A stretch of DNA of 64,000 nt, taken from contig NZ_CP064031.1 in NCBI RefSeq assembly GCF_049532895.1, positions 3,968,001-4,032,000 of the forward strand, in the 5' to 3' direction. The position numbers and the translations under genes were made by a program. Shown here piece by piece: positions 53,156 to 62,120 of the stretch. Under the pieces are notes generated by a model. The model saw only the letters and a program-made list of their open reading frames with translations. It made no database searches and had not been told where the DNA came from. Source of the stretch: Dyella_B acidisoli (lineage in GTDB: Bacteria > Pseudomonadota > Gammaproteobacteria > Xanthomonadales > Rhodanobacteraceae). Each line of letters starts with the position of its first letter. Positions within the stretch are counted from its first letter, which is position 1.

Positions 53156-55132
53156 ATGAAGTCCAGCCGCACCGCTGTCGCGCTACGCAGCGCCAAACCC
53201 GCATTGCTCGCATTGCTGCTCAGCCTTAGCAGCGCCGCACTCGCCACGGATGACACGCCGAAACCGCAATACCCCGACTATCCCAGCGAAACGCCGGCCA
53301 ATTTCAAACCGGTTGCCGACAGCTTCGATTACATCGAGCGCGACGTGAAGATCCCGATGCGCGATGGCGTAAAGCTCAACACGGTGATCCTTATTCCGAA
53401 AGGTGCGCACCGCGCCGGCATCGTGATGACACGCACGCCCTACGATGCAAAAGAACTTACCCATCACGTGATGAGCGGCCATCTCGGTCCGATGCTGCAA
53501 GGCTACGACAACGCCACCGATGTGATCGTGGAAGACGGCTATATCCGCGTGATCCAGGATATCCGCGGCAAATACGGTTCCGAAGGCGATTACGTAATGA
53601 ACCGCCCGGTGCACGGCTCGCTCAATCCTACCCCGGTGGACGATGCCACCGACACGTACGACACCATCGACTGGCTGGTGAAAAACGTGCCGGAGTCGAA
53701 CGGCAAGGTCGGCACCATCGGCATTTCCTATGATGGTTTCGAACCGCTGATGTCGCTGGTGAATCCGCATCCGGCCTTGAAGGTATCGGTGCCGATGAAT
53801 CCGATGGTGGACGGCTGGATGGGTGACGACTGGTTTCACCACGGTGCGTTCCGTCAGCAGAACATGTCTTACATCTATGAGCAGACGGCCAGCCGCGATA
53901 ACACGTACAAGTGGTGGAGCAGTTTCCACGACGAATACGACCTCTTCATGCACTACGTATCCGCCGGCGACATGGGTCACGCCTATGGCATGGAGCAGTT
54001 GGGCTTTTGGAACAAAGTGATTGCGCACCCAGCCTACGATTCGTTCTGGAGCGATCAGGCCATGGATAAGGTGCTCGGCGCACAGCCACTGAAGGTGCCG
54101 ACGATGCTGGTGCACAGCTTGTGGGACCAGGAAGACATCTACGGCGACATCGCCGTGTATCGCGCCATCAAGCCGAAGGACAAGAGCGGCAACATGGTGA
54201 AGCTGGTGATGGGCCCGTGGCATCACGGCCAGGAAATCGACGAAGGCAGCTCGCTCGGCGCGATCCGCTTCGGCAGCGACACGGCCAAGTATTTCCGCGA
54301 GCACATCCTGCGTCCGTACCTGGCGCAATACCTGAAGGACGGCGCCCCGAAGGCGGACATTGCTCCGGTGACGGCGTATCAGACCGGCAGCAACCGGTGG
54401 GAACGCCTTGAGCATTGGCCGCTTGCTTGCGAAGAAGACTGCAGCACAAAGAGTCGCCCGCTGTATCTCCAGGCCGATCACAAACTCGGTTTCAGCGCAC
54501 CGACCAGCGGCGATGCTTACGATGAATACATCTCCGATCCCGCGCATCCGGTGTCGTTCCGTGCGCGTCCGATCCAGCCGATCGGTTACGACAACGGCCT
54601 CACCTGGCCGCAGTGGCTGGTGGACGATCAGCGCGAAGCATCCGGCCGCACCGATGTGGTCACCTATGTGTCCGATGTGCTGACCCAACCGCTGACCATC
54701 AGCGGCTCCCCAGTGGTGCATCTGACCGCCTCGACCAGCGGCACGGATAGCGACTGGGTGGTGAAGCTGATCGACGTGTATCCCGATCAGGTGGCCGAGC
54801 AGCCCGAGATGGGCGGCTACCAACTTGCCGTTGCGATGGATATCTTCCGCGGCCGCTATCGCGAAGGCTATGACAACCCGAAAGCGCTGGCCGCCAATCA
54901 GCCACTCGCCTACCGCTTCGACCTGCCGACCGCGAACCACGTCTTCCTGCCCGGCCATCGGGTGATGGTGCAGGTGCAGTCGAGCTGGTTCCCACTGTAC
55001 GACCGCAACCCGCAGACCTTCGTGCCAAACATCTTCTTCGCCAAGCCGGCGGATTATCAGAAGGCGACGCAGCGGGTTTATCACTCGGGGGATCAGGCAA
55101 GTTACATCGCGCTGCCGGTGATTGGTGGTTGA
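53156..55132 (+). CDS. aehA: Alpha-amino acid ester hydrolase (CocE/NonD family)
   Basis: A 658-residue enzyme with signal peptide (about 1-28). It resembles the Xanthomonas enzyme throughout: MRDGVKLNTVILIPKG, RVIQDIRGKYGSEGDY, WMGDDWFHHGAFRQ. The catalytic set is Ser191 (GISYDG), Asp324 (LWDQED) and His357 (GPWHHG). The carboxylate cluster that binds the substrate alpha-amino group is Asp225, Glu326 and Asp327; all are 17 residues on from the published Xanthomonas numbers as I remember them. It hydrolyses or transfers alpha-amino acyl esters and beta-lactam amides in the periplasm. ATG 53156 follows GGGGAG; the longer frame would run through the upstream repeat. Family B repeats follow. Confidence 0.9.
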   Translation: MKSSRTAVALRSAKPALLALLLSLSSAALATDDTPKPQYPDYPSETPANFKPVADSFDYIERDVKIPMRDGVKLNTVILIPKGAHRAGIVMTRTPYDAKELTHHVMSGHLGPMLQGYDNATDVIVEDGYIRVIQDIRGKYGSEGDYVMNRPVHGSLNPTPVDDATDTYDTIDWLVKNVPESNGKVGTIGISYDGFEPLMSLVNPHPALKVSVPMNPMVDGWMGDDWFHHGAFRQQNMSYIYEQTASRDNTYKWWSSFHDEYDLFMHYVSAGDMGHAYGMEQLGFWNKVIAHPAYDSFWSDQAMDKVLGAQPLKVPTMLVHSLWDQEDIYGDIAVYRAIKPKDKSGNMVKLVMGPWHHGQEIDEGSSLGAIRFGSDTAKYFREHILRPYLAQYLKDGAPKADIAPVTAYQTGSNRWERLEHWPLACEEDCSTKSRPLYLQADHKLGFSAPTSGDAYDEYISDPAHPVSFRARPIQPIGYDNGLTWPQWLVDDQREASGRTDVVTYVSDVLTQPLTISGSPVVHLTASTSGTDSDWVVKLIDVYPDQVAEQPEMGGYQLAVAMDIFRGRYREGYDNPKALAANQPLAYRFDLPTANHVFLPGHRVMVQVQSSWFPLYDRNPQTFVPNIFFAKPADYQKATQRVYHSGDQASYIALPVIGG

Positions 55133-55143
55133 GTAAAGCACCA

Positions 55144-55301
55144 CTCCCTCTCCCCTCCGGGGAGAGGGCTGGGGTGAGGGGCCAACCTCGCCAAAATGTG
55201 CACAACTGCCACGAACGCAGCGCTTCCCATTTCCTCAGCACACAAAGCTGTTCCGCAAGATTGTCCCCTCACCCTAACCCTCTCCCCAAAGGGGAGAGGG
55301 A
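55144..55301. repeat. Repeat family B, forward and reverse copies (inverted pair)
   Basis: A forward unit at 55144-55181 starts 11 bases after the ester hydrolase stop, and a reverse unit at 55265-55301 follows. Both keep the hairpin and four G-runs. The spacer ends GCAAGATTGT just before the reverse unit, exactly as at 62174-62184. Confidence 0.9.
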
Positions 55302-55396
55302 ACTGTATTTCGTGAGTCGCAGCCCACCAGGCTCTTCCACCCACAACCCCGTTGGGTGTAGAACCGGCCTACGCGTTCCTATCGACCGGCCGGCGC

Positions 55397-55870
55397 ATGA
55401 GCGACACCCATTTTCTGATTCGTCTGGCCGAGGATGACGATGACTTTATCCTCGGTCTGGTTCCGCGTTTCGTGGATTTCTCCCTGCCCGCTTGGCGCAA
55501 GCGGCACGAATGCATCGAAGGTATCCGCAAGGACCTCAGTCGCCATCTGGACGACCAGCCTTCGAACAGCTATGTCTTCGTCGCCGAGAACGACGACGGC
55601 GATCGCGTGGGATTCATCCATCTGCAGAAAACGCAGGATTTCTTCACCGGCCGGGCCAATTGCCACATCTCCGACCTTGCTGTCGTGCCGCGCCACGAAG
55701 GTCAGGGCGTCGGCAAGGCGCTGATCGAACATGCCATGGAGTGGGCGCGGGAGCATCAGTGCCAGCTAGTGACGCTGGCGGTATTCCCCGGCAATGAACG
55801 TGCAAAGGCGCTGTACGAAGCGGCGGGATTCAATCTCGATCTACTGCGGATGGCCAAGCCGGTGCATTGA
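55397..55870 (+). CDS. GNAT-family N-acetyltransferase
   Basis: A 157-residue acetyltransferase: IRLAEDDDDFILGLVPRF at the N-terminus, then ISDLAVVPRHEGQGVGKALIEHAMEWA (in pieces, about 92-118; the R/Q-x-x-G-x-G/A acetyl-CoA loop is RHEGQGVGKAL), and VFPGNERAKALYEAAGF near the end. Substrate unknown. ATG 55397 was chosen because the residues before it come from repeat DNA. Single gene. Confidence 0.88.
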   Translation: MSDTHFLIRLAEDDDDFILGLVPRFVDFSLPAWRKRHECIEGIRKDLSRHLDDQPSNSYVFVAENDDGDRVGFIHLQKTQDFFTGRANCHISDLAVVPRHEGQGVGKALIEHAMEWAREHQCQLVTLAVFPGNERAKALYEAAGFNLDLLRMAKPVH

Positions 55871-55898
55871 TTCACCACCCATCCCTTCCGCAGCTTAT

Positions 55899-55922
55899 GT
55901 AGGTTGGCGTGCAAACCCCAAC
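55899..55922 (+). repeat. Palindrome family C, single copy
   Basis: GTAGGTTGGCGTGCAAACCC plus CAAC, a 24-base hairpin between the GNAT and flavoenzyme genes. Confidence 0.75.
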
Positions 55923-56015
55923 CCACGAAAGCAGCGGATCGATGCATGCCTTATGTCACTGTCCCCAGCGTCCGAGATACGCTGTGCTGACAGCTCGAAC
56001 ATCATGGGGCAAACC

Positions 56016-57623
56016 ATGCAAGGGGAAGATGCCGGACTTTCGATGACGCGCCGCGATCTGCTGCGCCTGATCGGGCTCAGCGCAGGCGGCGCGGCGATGT
56101 ACGCGGCCATGAATCGCCTGGGCTTTGCGGCCCCATCGCCTTACCAGGGCACGCCCGCACTGCAAGGTGCACCGCGCGGCACTTCCGTGCTGATTCTCGG
56201 CGCGGGACTGGCTGGCATGGTGGCAGCGTACGAACTGCGGGCAGCCGGTTACAAAGTGCAGGTGCTGGAATACAACCAGCGCGCCGGCGGCCGTAACTGG
56301 ACGTTGCGCGGCGGCGACACCTACACCGAACTCGGCGGCTTTACGCAGCATTGCCAGTTCGATCGCGGCCTCTACATCAATCCCGGCCCATGGCGTATCC
56401 CTTATCACCATCGCGGCCTGCTCGATTACTGCAAGAAGCTTGACATACCGCTCGAGCCGTTCGTGCAGGTCAATTACAACGCCTACCTGCATAGGGCCAA
56501 TGCGTTCGGCGGCAAGCCACAGCGCTATCGCACCATCAACGCCGATTACCGCGGGCACATCGCCGAACTGCTGGCGAAGGCAACGCAGCAAAGCAAGCTC
56601 GATGCTCAAGTGAGCAAAGACGATCAAGCCCTGCTGCTCGACTCGTTGCGCCAATGGGGTGCGCTCGACAAGAACTATGCCTATGCCGCTGGACCCGCCA
56701 CCAGCAACCGCCGTGGTTACGCAAAATCGCCGGGCGGTGGTTTGACCGCGAAACCGCTGGATTCACAGCCGTTGCAACTGCACGACGTGCTCACCTCACG
56801 CCTGTGGTCGGGCCTCACCGACGGGGAAATGATCGAATTCCAAACCACGCTGTTTCAGCCGGTGGGCGGCATGGGGCGTATCGGCGAAGCCTTCGGAAAA
56901 CGGCTGAAAGAAGTGATCCGCTACAACGCCAAAGTCACCGCCATTCACCAGGACGATCACGGCGTAACCGTCAGCTACGAGGACACACGCCATCCAGGCC
57001 GCGCACAAACGGCGCATGCGGATTGGTGCATCTGCACGATTCCGCTTTCGATCCTGAGCCAGATTCCGATGAACGTCGGCGCACCGATGACCGAGGCGAT
57101 CGGCGCCGTGCCTTACGCTGCTTCGGTAAAAATCGGCCTGCAATTCAAGCGGCGTTTCTGGGAAGAAGACGAAGACATCTACGGCGGCATCACCACCACC
57201 GATCTCCCGATCAGCACCATCAGCTACCCAAGCGCGGACTTCAACAGCAAGGGCAAGGGCGTGCTGCTCGGCGGGTACGCCTACGGCCTCGATGCTTACC
57301 AGTTCACCGCGTTAACACCTGAAGAACGCGTGCGCAAAGCCGTGGAATACGGCAGTCAGATCCATCCGCAATACAAGCAGGAATTCGAAAGCGGCGTTGC
57401 CGTGGCGTGGCATCGCTCACCGTCCACGCTGGGCTGCTTTGCGACATGGACCGATGAACTGCGCGACAAACATTATGAAAACCTTTGCCAGATTGACGGG
57501 CGCATCGCGCTGGCCGGCGAACATGCTTCGTATCTGCCGGCGTGGCAAGAAGGCGCAGTAACATCGGCGTTGGATGTGATCACACGCATCCATCAGCGCG
57601 TCGTAGCGGGAGGCGTTGCATGA
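56016..57623 (+). CDS. Tat-exported flavin amine oxidase (monoamine oxidase fold)
   Basis: A 535-residue flavoprotein. A Tat signal (SMTRRDLLRLIGLSAGGAAM, about 9-28) precedes the FAD Rossmann motif VLILGAGLAGMVAAYELRAAG (in pieces, about 53) and RAGGRNWT, typical of the monoamine/L-amino acid oxidase family. The C-terminal part has IALAGEHASYLPAWQEGAVTSAL (in pieces), the flavin-contacting end of that fold. The next gene overlaps by four bases and encodes a cytochrome c, so the enzyme may pass electrons to it rather than to oxygen, as NicA2 does. Starts 56004, 56016 and 56043 are all possible; 56016 has GGGG at good spacing. Confidence 0.85.
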   Translation: MQGEDAGLSMTRRDLLRLIGLSAGGAAMYAAMNRLGFAAPSPYQGTPALQGAPRGTSVLILGAGLAGMVAAYELRAAGYKVQVLEYNQRAGGRNWTLRGGDTYTELGGFTQHCQFDRGLYINPGPWRIPYHHRGLLDYCKKLDIPLEPFVQVNYNAYLHRANAFGGKPQRYRTINADYRGHIAELLAKATQQSKLDAQVSKDDQALLLDSLRQWGALDKNYAYAAGPATSNRRGYAKSPGGGLTAKPLDSQPLQLHDVLTSRLWSGLTDGEMIEFQTTLFQPVGGMGRIGEAFGKRLKEVIRYNAKVTAIHQDDHGVTVSYEDTRHPGRAQTAHADWCICTIPLSILSQIPMNVGAPMTEAIGAVPYAASVKIGLQFKRRFWEEDEDIYGGITTTDLPISTISYPSADFNSKGKGVLLGGYAYGLDAYQFTALTPEERVRKAVEYGSQIHPQYKQEFESGVAVAWHRSPSTLGCFATWTDELRDKHYENLCQIDGRIALAGEHASYLPAWQEGAVTSALDVITRIHQRVVAGGVA

Positions 57624-58072
57624 AACGGTTGTCCGCAATCGCGATACTCTTTCTTGCCTGCACGAAGCTCGCCGCAGCGCAGACCTCCGACAACGCGTTC
57701 TACACCTACGCATCGCTCACCCATGCCAACGGTGAAGCGATCTTTCACGCCATTTGCCAGGGTTGCCACATGCCCGATGCCAAGGGCGCTATCGGAGCGG
57801 GAACCTATCCGGCTTTGACGGGCAATTCGAAATTGGCCTCGCCGCAATACATGGCCGCAGTGATTCTATTCGGCCGGCACGACATGCCCTCGTTCGTGTC
57901 GAAACCCTCGGATCACAAGAATTTCTTTGAGGATGCGAAGCTGAGCGACGCGCAGATCGCCGATGTGATCAATTACGTGCGCACGCATTTCGGCAATCAC
58001 TACACCAACAGCATTACGGCTGCGGAAGTTACCGCTATGCATCCACAAACTGCGGCAGCGAAACAACCGTAG
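57620..58072 (+). CDS. Periplasmic c-type cytochrome, partner of the flavin amine oxidase
   Basis: A 150-residue protein: signal peptide (1-20, cleavage after LAAA), one haem-binding CQGCH at 46-50 and a later HDMPSF that can supply the Met ligand. The Cytochrome_CBB3/class I fold is shown by GxxIFHAICQGCHMPDAKG (in pieces) and LSDAQIADVINYVRTHFGN. It starts inside the stop of the flavoenzyme gene (ATGA), so it is made in fixed ratio with it. Confidence 0.9.
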   Translation: MKRLSAIAILFLACTKLAAAQTSDNAFYTYASLTHANGEAIFHAICQGCHMPDAKGAIGAGTYPALTGNSKLASPQYMAAVILFGRHDMPSFVSKPSDHKNFFEDAKLSDAQIADVINYVRTHFGNHYTNSITAAEVTAMHPQTAAAKQP

Positions 58073-58142
58073 GCCGGGGTGTAACCCCCAACATCGCCAT
58101 CCATACGAACATGATGATGTTGGGGTTTGCGCTCCAACCTAT
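58069..58142. repeat. Palindrome family C, inverted pair
   Basis: GTAGGCCGGGGTGTAACCCC... (58069-58092) and GTTGGGGTTTGCGCTCCAAC... (58118-58142). The first unit overlaps the cytochrome stop codon. Confidence 0.8.
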
Positions 58143-58146
58143 GCGA

Positions 58147-58494
58147 TCAATGACTGCGCCCGTCAAACTGCACGCGTTTCAAATTAGCAATATCCACATT
58201 TTCCAGGCAGCGCACATTCACTGCAGCCATTGCCTTGCCATCGGGCCCCGTACCAAAGCACAGCGGCGCGCATCCGCACGTCGGGCAGAAGTGATGCTGG
58301 ATGACATGTTTGTTGAAGGTATAAACCGACATGTCCGACTCAGGCGTATGCAACGTGAACTGCTCGCGCGGTACGAACCACAGCAGAAAACCCTTTCGGC
58401 TGCAGTGCGAACAATTGCACTCCATCGCTTGCGTCAATTCGCCTTGCACATCGAACGCGATACGCCCGCAGTGACAACTGCCGTGGTAATTCAT
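58147..58494 (-). CDS. GFA/CENP-V-like zinc protein
   Basis: A 115-residue protein of the GFA (glutathione-dependent formaldehyde-activating) fold: SCHCGRIAFDVQGEL, CNCSHC and TCGCAPLCFG supply the cysteines for two zinc sites (CxC...CxxC...CxxC pattern). Most relatives have no proven enzyme activity. AAGGAG before ATG 58494 fixes the start. Convergent with the cytochrome gene. Confidence 0.85.
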   Translation of the reverse strand: MNYHGSCHCGRIAFDVQGELTQAMECNCSHCSRKGFLLWFVPREQFTLHTPESDMSVYTFNKHVIQHHFCPTCGCAPLCFGTGPDGKAMAAVNVRCLENVDIANLKRVQFDGRSH

Positions 58495-58563
58495 AAAAGC
58501 TCCTTGCTGTTGACCGTGTCTTGAAAACGATACGCCGACGCGCGCCATCAAGTGACAGCACAT

Positions 58564-58596
58564 AAAAAAATCCCCCGTTCGACGAACGGGGGATCT
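58564..58596 (-). terminator. Rho-independent terminator of sapC
   Basis: On the minus strand, GATCCCCCGTTCG / CGAACGGGGGAT followed by seven T. It lies 26 bases beyond the SapC stop and upstream of the GFA gene. Confidence 0.9.
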
Positions 58597-58621
58597 TGAG
58601 CCTGGAAGCTACCTCGAACAA

Positions 58622-59383
58622 TCAGTTCTTGGTGGCGTTGGCACCTTCAGCTTCTTCACGCAGCGCCAGGCGCTGGCCGACGCGGTCGATGTTCATCAGC
58701 GACAGCAGATGGGCGTAGATCCAGCCCAGGGTGCCATCGGTGAGGAAGCGGTGCGTGGTTGCGGCGTCGAGCTTGCGCAGCTTTTCCTCGCTGATCACGT
58801 ACAGACCATTGAGGTTGATCACGTTGCCGTTGCGCTCCAGGCGGATGTTGCGCGGCTCGAGCAGGTCGTGCTTGCGCAGGTCTTCCATGAACTGCTTGGT
58901 GCGCGCTACGTGCTGCTGGAATTCACCGAGGAAGGTCACGGCATTCTTCAGCACGTCGGTTTCGGTGCCGTCTTCCTTGAACAGGCGCTCGCCTTCGGCG
59001 TTGTTGAAGCCTTCATAGGCTTCATCGAGGAACACGGTGAAATCGTCACCTTCCACTTCCGGTGGCTTCTCGGCCAGCACGAACGGATAGCGGCGCACGA
59101 AGGCCGGGATGTACACGCTCTGTGCCCACTGGCCGTCGGCGTCGACGAACAGGTTCTCGTTCTGGCGCAGGCCAAGCAGTGCCATCGGGCCAGCGTTGGT
59201 CTCGTCCGGGCCGGCGAACAGGATCGGGATGTCACGGGCGGTGACCGGGAATTCCGTGCAGGTCAGCGGTACGGAATGCACGTTGTGTGCGAACTTGAGA
59301 TTCTGCAGCCCCTTGATGCGCAGATCCTTGTGTGCGGTGCGGTTCAGCGGAACCGGACGCTCGTAGAAAAGTACTTCGGCCAC
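58622..59383 (-). CDS. SapC-family protein
   Basis: A 253-residue protein of the SapC family (after the Campylobacter S-layer gene neighbour). It has no signal peptide or helix. Conserved stretches: VPLTCTEFPVTARDIPILF (about 38-56), FVRRYPFVLAE (about 95), LNGLYVISEEKL (about 192). SapC genes in xanthomonads often stand beside TonB receptors; here it is alone. Function unknown. A terminator follows. Confidence 0.85.
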   Translation of the reverse strand: MAEVLFYERPVPLNRTAHKDLRIKGLQNLKFAHNVHSVPLTCTEFPVTARDIPILFAGPDETNAGPMALLGLRQNENLFVDADGQWAQSVYIPAFVRRYPFVLAEKPPEVEGDDFTVFLDEAYEGFNNAEGERLFKEDGTETDVLKNAVTFLGEFQQHVARTKQFMEDLRKHDLLEPRNIRLERNGNVINLNGLYVISEEKLRKLDAATTHRFLTDGTLGWIYAHLLSLMNIDRVGQRLALREEAEGANATKN

Positions 59384-59639
59384 GTTTATTACCTCTGCCC
59401 CGCCGTGCCGGGGTCGCCACCCAGGCTCCCCCTCCCAAACCCGGCGTCGGGTCTACAGATGAATGAGCACTATATCAGCGCCGGATTTCCGGGGCGAGTT
59501 AGCCAGATATGCCCACTGGGTAGGGGTTTGACGCCGGGTATTGCATGCGATTTGCAATCAACTTGGTCTATGCTGCGGAAAAACCGAGCGCCATTGCATC
59601 GAGAAGACGCTCTTTCGCCAAAAGTGAAGGACGATACAC

Positions 59640-60239
59640 ATGCTTATGGAAGTGCCACATCGGGCCGATTTGAACTCGACCCGGGTACTGTCACTGGACG
59701 CCGCGGGCCGGATCCTGGACTGGATCAGTTGGCAGGACGCGGTATGCCTCTATGTCCGGGACGCCGTAGCCTGGACCCTCGGAGACCCCTGCCTGACCGT
59801 GCACGGCGGCCATAATCGCGACTTGGGCATGCAAAGCCGCATCGAGTTGCATCCCATCGTCGCAAGCCGGGGCCACTGCCACGACCATGCGATCGACCCC
59901 GCACCAGCGCTAACCAACGTCGCACTATTCAGCCGCGACCGCTATCTGTGCATGTACTGCGGCGTGCGCTTCGCCCGCAGCGAGCTGACCCGCGATCATG
60001 TGCTGCCGATTTCCAAGCACGGCCGCGACGAATGGGAAAACGTGGTCAGCGCCTGCCTGGCCTGCAATCTGAAGAAGGGCAACCGTACCCCGCAGCAAGC
60101 CAACATGCCGCTGCTGGCGGTACCTTATCGGCCGAGTTGGGTGGAGCATCTGATCCTTTCCAACCGCAATATCCTGGCAGACCAGATGGAATTTCTGGTG
60201 AGTCATCTGCCAAGGCATCGGCGCGAGGCGATGGCCTAG
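59640..60239 (+). CDS. HNH endonuclease-domain protein
   Basis: A 199-residue protein with an HNH/zinc treble-clef domain at about 100-150: C104 and C107 (CMYC), catalytic DH at 119-120, WENVVSACLAC with C139 and C142, and N at about 143. The N-terminal 95 residues (ILDWISWQDAVCLYVRDAVAW) match a family often annotated only as HNH endonuclease in gammaproteobacteria. No restriction or phage genes adjoin, so a repair role is possible. AAGGA eight bases before the ATG. Confidence 0.88.
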   Translation: MLMEVPHRADLNSTRVLSLDAAGRILDWISWQDAVCLYVRDAVAWTLGDPCLTVHGGHNRDLGMQSRIELHPIVASRGHCHDHAIDPAPALTNVALFSRDRYLCMYCGVRFARSELTRDHVLPISKHGRDEWENVVSACLACNLKKGNRTPQQANMPLLAVPYRPSWVEHLILSNRNILADQMEFLVSHLPRHRREAMA

Positions 60240-60252
60240 AAGGCGATCTAAT

Positions 60253-60280
60253 CCCCTCTCCTCAAGTGGGAGAGGGAGAA
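60253..60280 (+). repeat. Short relative of repeat family B
   Basis: CCCCTCTCCTCAAGTGGGAGAGGG hairpin after the HNH stop in pieces of the family B stem; the G-rich tail is absent. Confidence 0.55.
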
Positions 60281-60308
60281 AAAGCGGCGAGAGGGGCACA
60301 ATACGCCG

Positions 60309-62120
60309 ATGATCGATCTCTCCCGCTACCCCCACCTCGCATCCATCGAGACTCCCGCTGACCTACGCCGCTTTCCCGACGATCAGCTCCCCGCCATCGC
60401 CGACGAACTGCGCCGCTACCTGATCGAAGCCGTAGCCAGCTCGGGCGGCCATTTCGGCGCGGGGTTGGGCGTGGTGGAGCTGACGGTGGCGCTGCACTAT
60501 GTGTTCGAGACGCCGCACGATCGCCTGATCTGGGACGTGGGCCATCAGTGCTATCCGCACAAGATCCTTACCGGCCGCCGCGATCGCATCACTACCATCA
60601 AGAAGAAAGGTGGCTTGGCGCCTTTTCCGCGTCGCGAGGAAAGCGCATACGACACTTTCGGTGTAGGCCACTCATCAACGTCGATTTCCGCTGCGCTGGG
60701 CATGGCGATCGCCGCCCAGCACAAGGGTGATGCACGCAAGTTCGTGGCAGTGATCGGCGATGGGGCGATGACTGCGGGTATGGCGTTCGAAGCGCTCGAT
60801 CATGCGGGCGACCTCAGCGCAAACCTGCTGGTGGTACTTAACGACAACGGCATGTCGATCAGCGAAAACGTGGGCGGCCTTGCCAAGCGGCTGGAAAAAC
60901 GCGACGACAGCGTGGCAGTGCCGAGCACGATGTTCGAGGAACTGGGCTTCCACTACACCGGCCCCATCGATGGCCACGACGTGCCGAAATTGCTGGAAGT
61001 GCTGCGCGCGCTGAAGCAGCAGCAAGGCCCGCAGTTGCTGCATGTGATCACCACCAAGGGCAAGGGCTACGCGCCCGCCGAGCTTGAGCAAATCGAATAC
61101 CACGCCGTAGGCCCGTTCGATCCGCTAGCCGGCGTGGTGAAGAAAACCACTCCTGGCAAGCTCACCTACAGCGACGTTTTCAGCGACTGGCTGTGCGACA
61201 TGGCTGCCGCAGATACGCGCCTGTTCGGGATCACGCCAGCTATGCGCGAAGGCTCGGGACTGGTGCGTTTTTCGCAGGAACATCCCGATCGCTACATCGA
61301 CGTGGCCATCGCCGAGCAGCACGCCGTCACGCTGGCCGCCGGCATGGCCTGCGAAGGCGCCAAGCCGGTGGTGGCGATCTATTCCACCTTTCTGCAGCGC
61401 GCCTATGACCAAGCCATCCACGACGTAGCGCTACAAAACCTCGACGTGACCTTCGCCATCGACCGAGCTGGTGTGGTCGGTCCGGATGGCCCCACGCACG
61501 CAGGCAGCTTTGATCTGAGCTTTCTGCGCTGTCTACCGAACATGCTGATCATGGCGCCTGCGGACGAAGACGAATGCCGCGCCATGCTCAGCACCGGCTT
61601 CCGTCACAAGGGCCCCGCAGCCATTCGCTACCCGCGCGGCGGCGGCCCTGGCGTGGCGGTGCGCAACACGCTCGATACGCTACCGATCGGCAAGGCGGAA
61701 TTGCGTCGCCACGGTCGGCGGCTGGCCATCCTCAGCTTCGGCGCCATGCTTGCACCGGCTACGGAAATCGCGGCCGAGATTGACGCTACGCTCGTGAACA
61801 TGCGCTTCGTTAAACCGCTGGACGAAGCATTGCTGTTGGAACTGGCGAAAAGCCACGACGCCTTCGTGACCGTCGAAGACAACGTGATTGCCGGCGGTGC
61901 GGGCTCAGGCGTGGCCGAATGCCTGGCAGCACACGGTGTGAGCTTGCCGATCCTGCACCTCGGGCTGCCCGATGCGTATTTGGAGCACGGTAGCCGCGAG
62001 CAAGTGCTGAGCGAAGCCGGCCTGGATTTGCCTGGCATTCGCAAGGCGATTCGGGCGCGTTTTCCGCAAGCGGTTGCACCGCTTTACCCCCTCTCCCCTC
62101 CGGGGAGAGGGTTGGGGTGA
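60309..62120 (+). CDS. dxs: 1-deoxy-D-xylulose-5-phosphate synthase
   Basis: A 603-residue TPP enzyme of the MEP isoprenoid pathway, joining pyruvate and glyceraldehyde 3-phosphate. Motifs: GHQCYPHKIL (about 76), the TPP site GDGAMTAGMAFEALDHA (about 148) through NDNGMS, and the transketolase pyrimidine domain DRAGVVGPDGPTHAGSFD (about 385). The last residues YPLSPPGRGLG and the TGA come from a family B repeat, replacing whatever natural C-terminus existed. The TGA is read in the repeat's TGAGG. The gene precedes the HpnN-like transporter. Confidence 0.93.
   Translation: MIDLSRYPHLASIETPADLRRFPDDQLPAIADELRRYLIEAVASSGGHFGAGLGVVELTVALHYVFETPHDRLIWDVGHQCYPHKILTGRRDRITTIKKKGGLAPFPRREESAYDTFGVGHSSTSISAALGMAIAAQHKGDARKFVAVIGDGAMTAGMAFEALDHAGDLSANLLVVLNDNGMSISENVGGLAKRLEKRDDSVAVPSTMFEELGFHYTGPIDGHDVPKLLEVLRALKQQQGPQLLHVITTKGKGYAPAELEQIEYHAVGPFDPLAGVVKKTTPGKLTYSDVFSDWLCDMAAADTRLFGITPAMREGSGLVRFSQEHPDRYIDVAIAEQHAVTLAAGMACEGAKPVVAIYSTFLQRAYDQAIHDVALQNLDVTFAIDRAGVVGPDGPTHAGSFDLSFLRCLPNMLIMAPADEDECRAMLSTGFRHKGPAAIRYPRGGGPGVAVRNTLDTLPIGKAELRRHGRRLAILSFGAMLAPATEIAAEIDATLVNMRFVKPLDEALLLELAKSHDAFVTVEDNVIAGGAGSGVAECLAAHGVSLPILHLGLPDAYLEHGSREQVLSEAGLDLPGIRKAIRARFPQAVAPLYPLSPPGRGLG

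Noticed and set aside
53183..55144. Long open frame of 653 codons antisense to the ester hydrolase
   Set aside because: It mirrors a well-supported enzyme gene, is His/Arg-rich and has no recognisable domain; GC-rich codon bias keeps the opposite strand open.
59640..60239. HNH protein as part of a restriction or anti-phage system
   Set aside because: Neighbours are sapC and dxs, with no methylase, helicase or other defence gene; a lone HNH domain is not enough.
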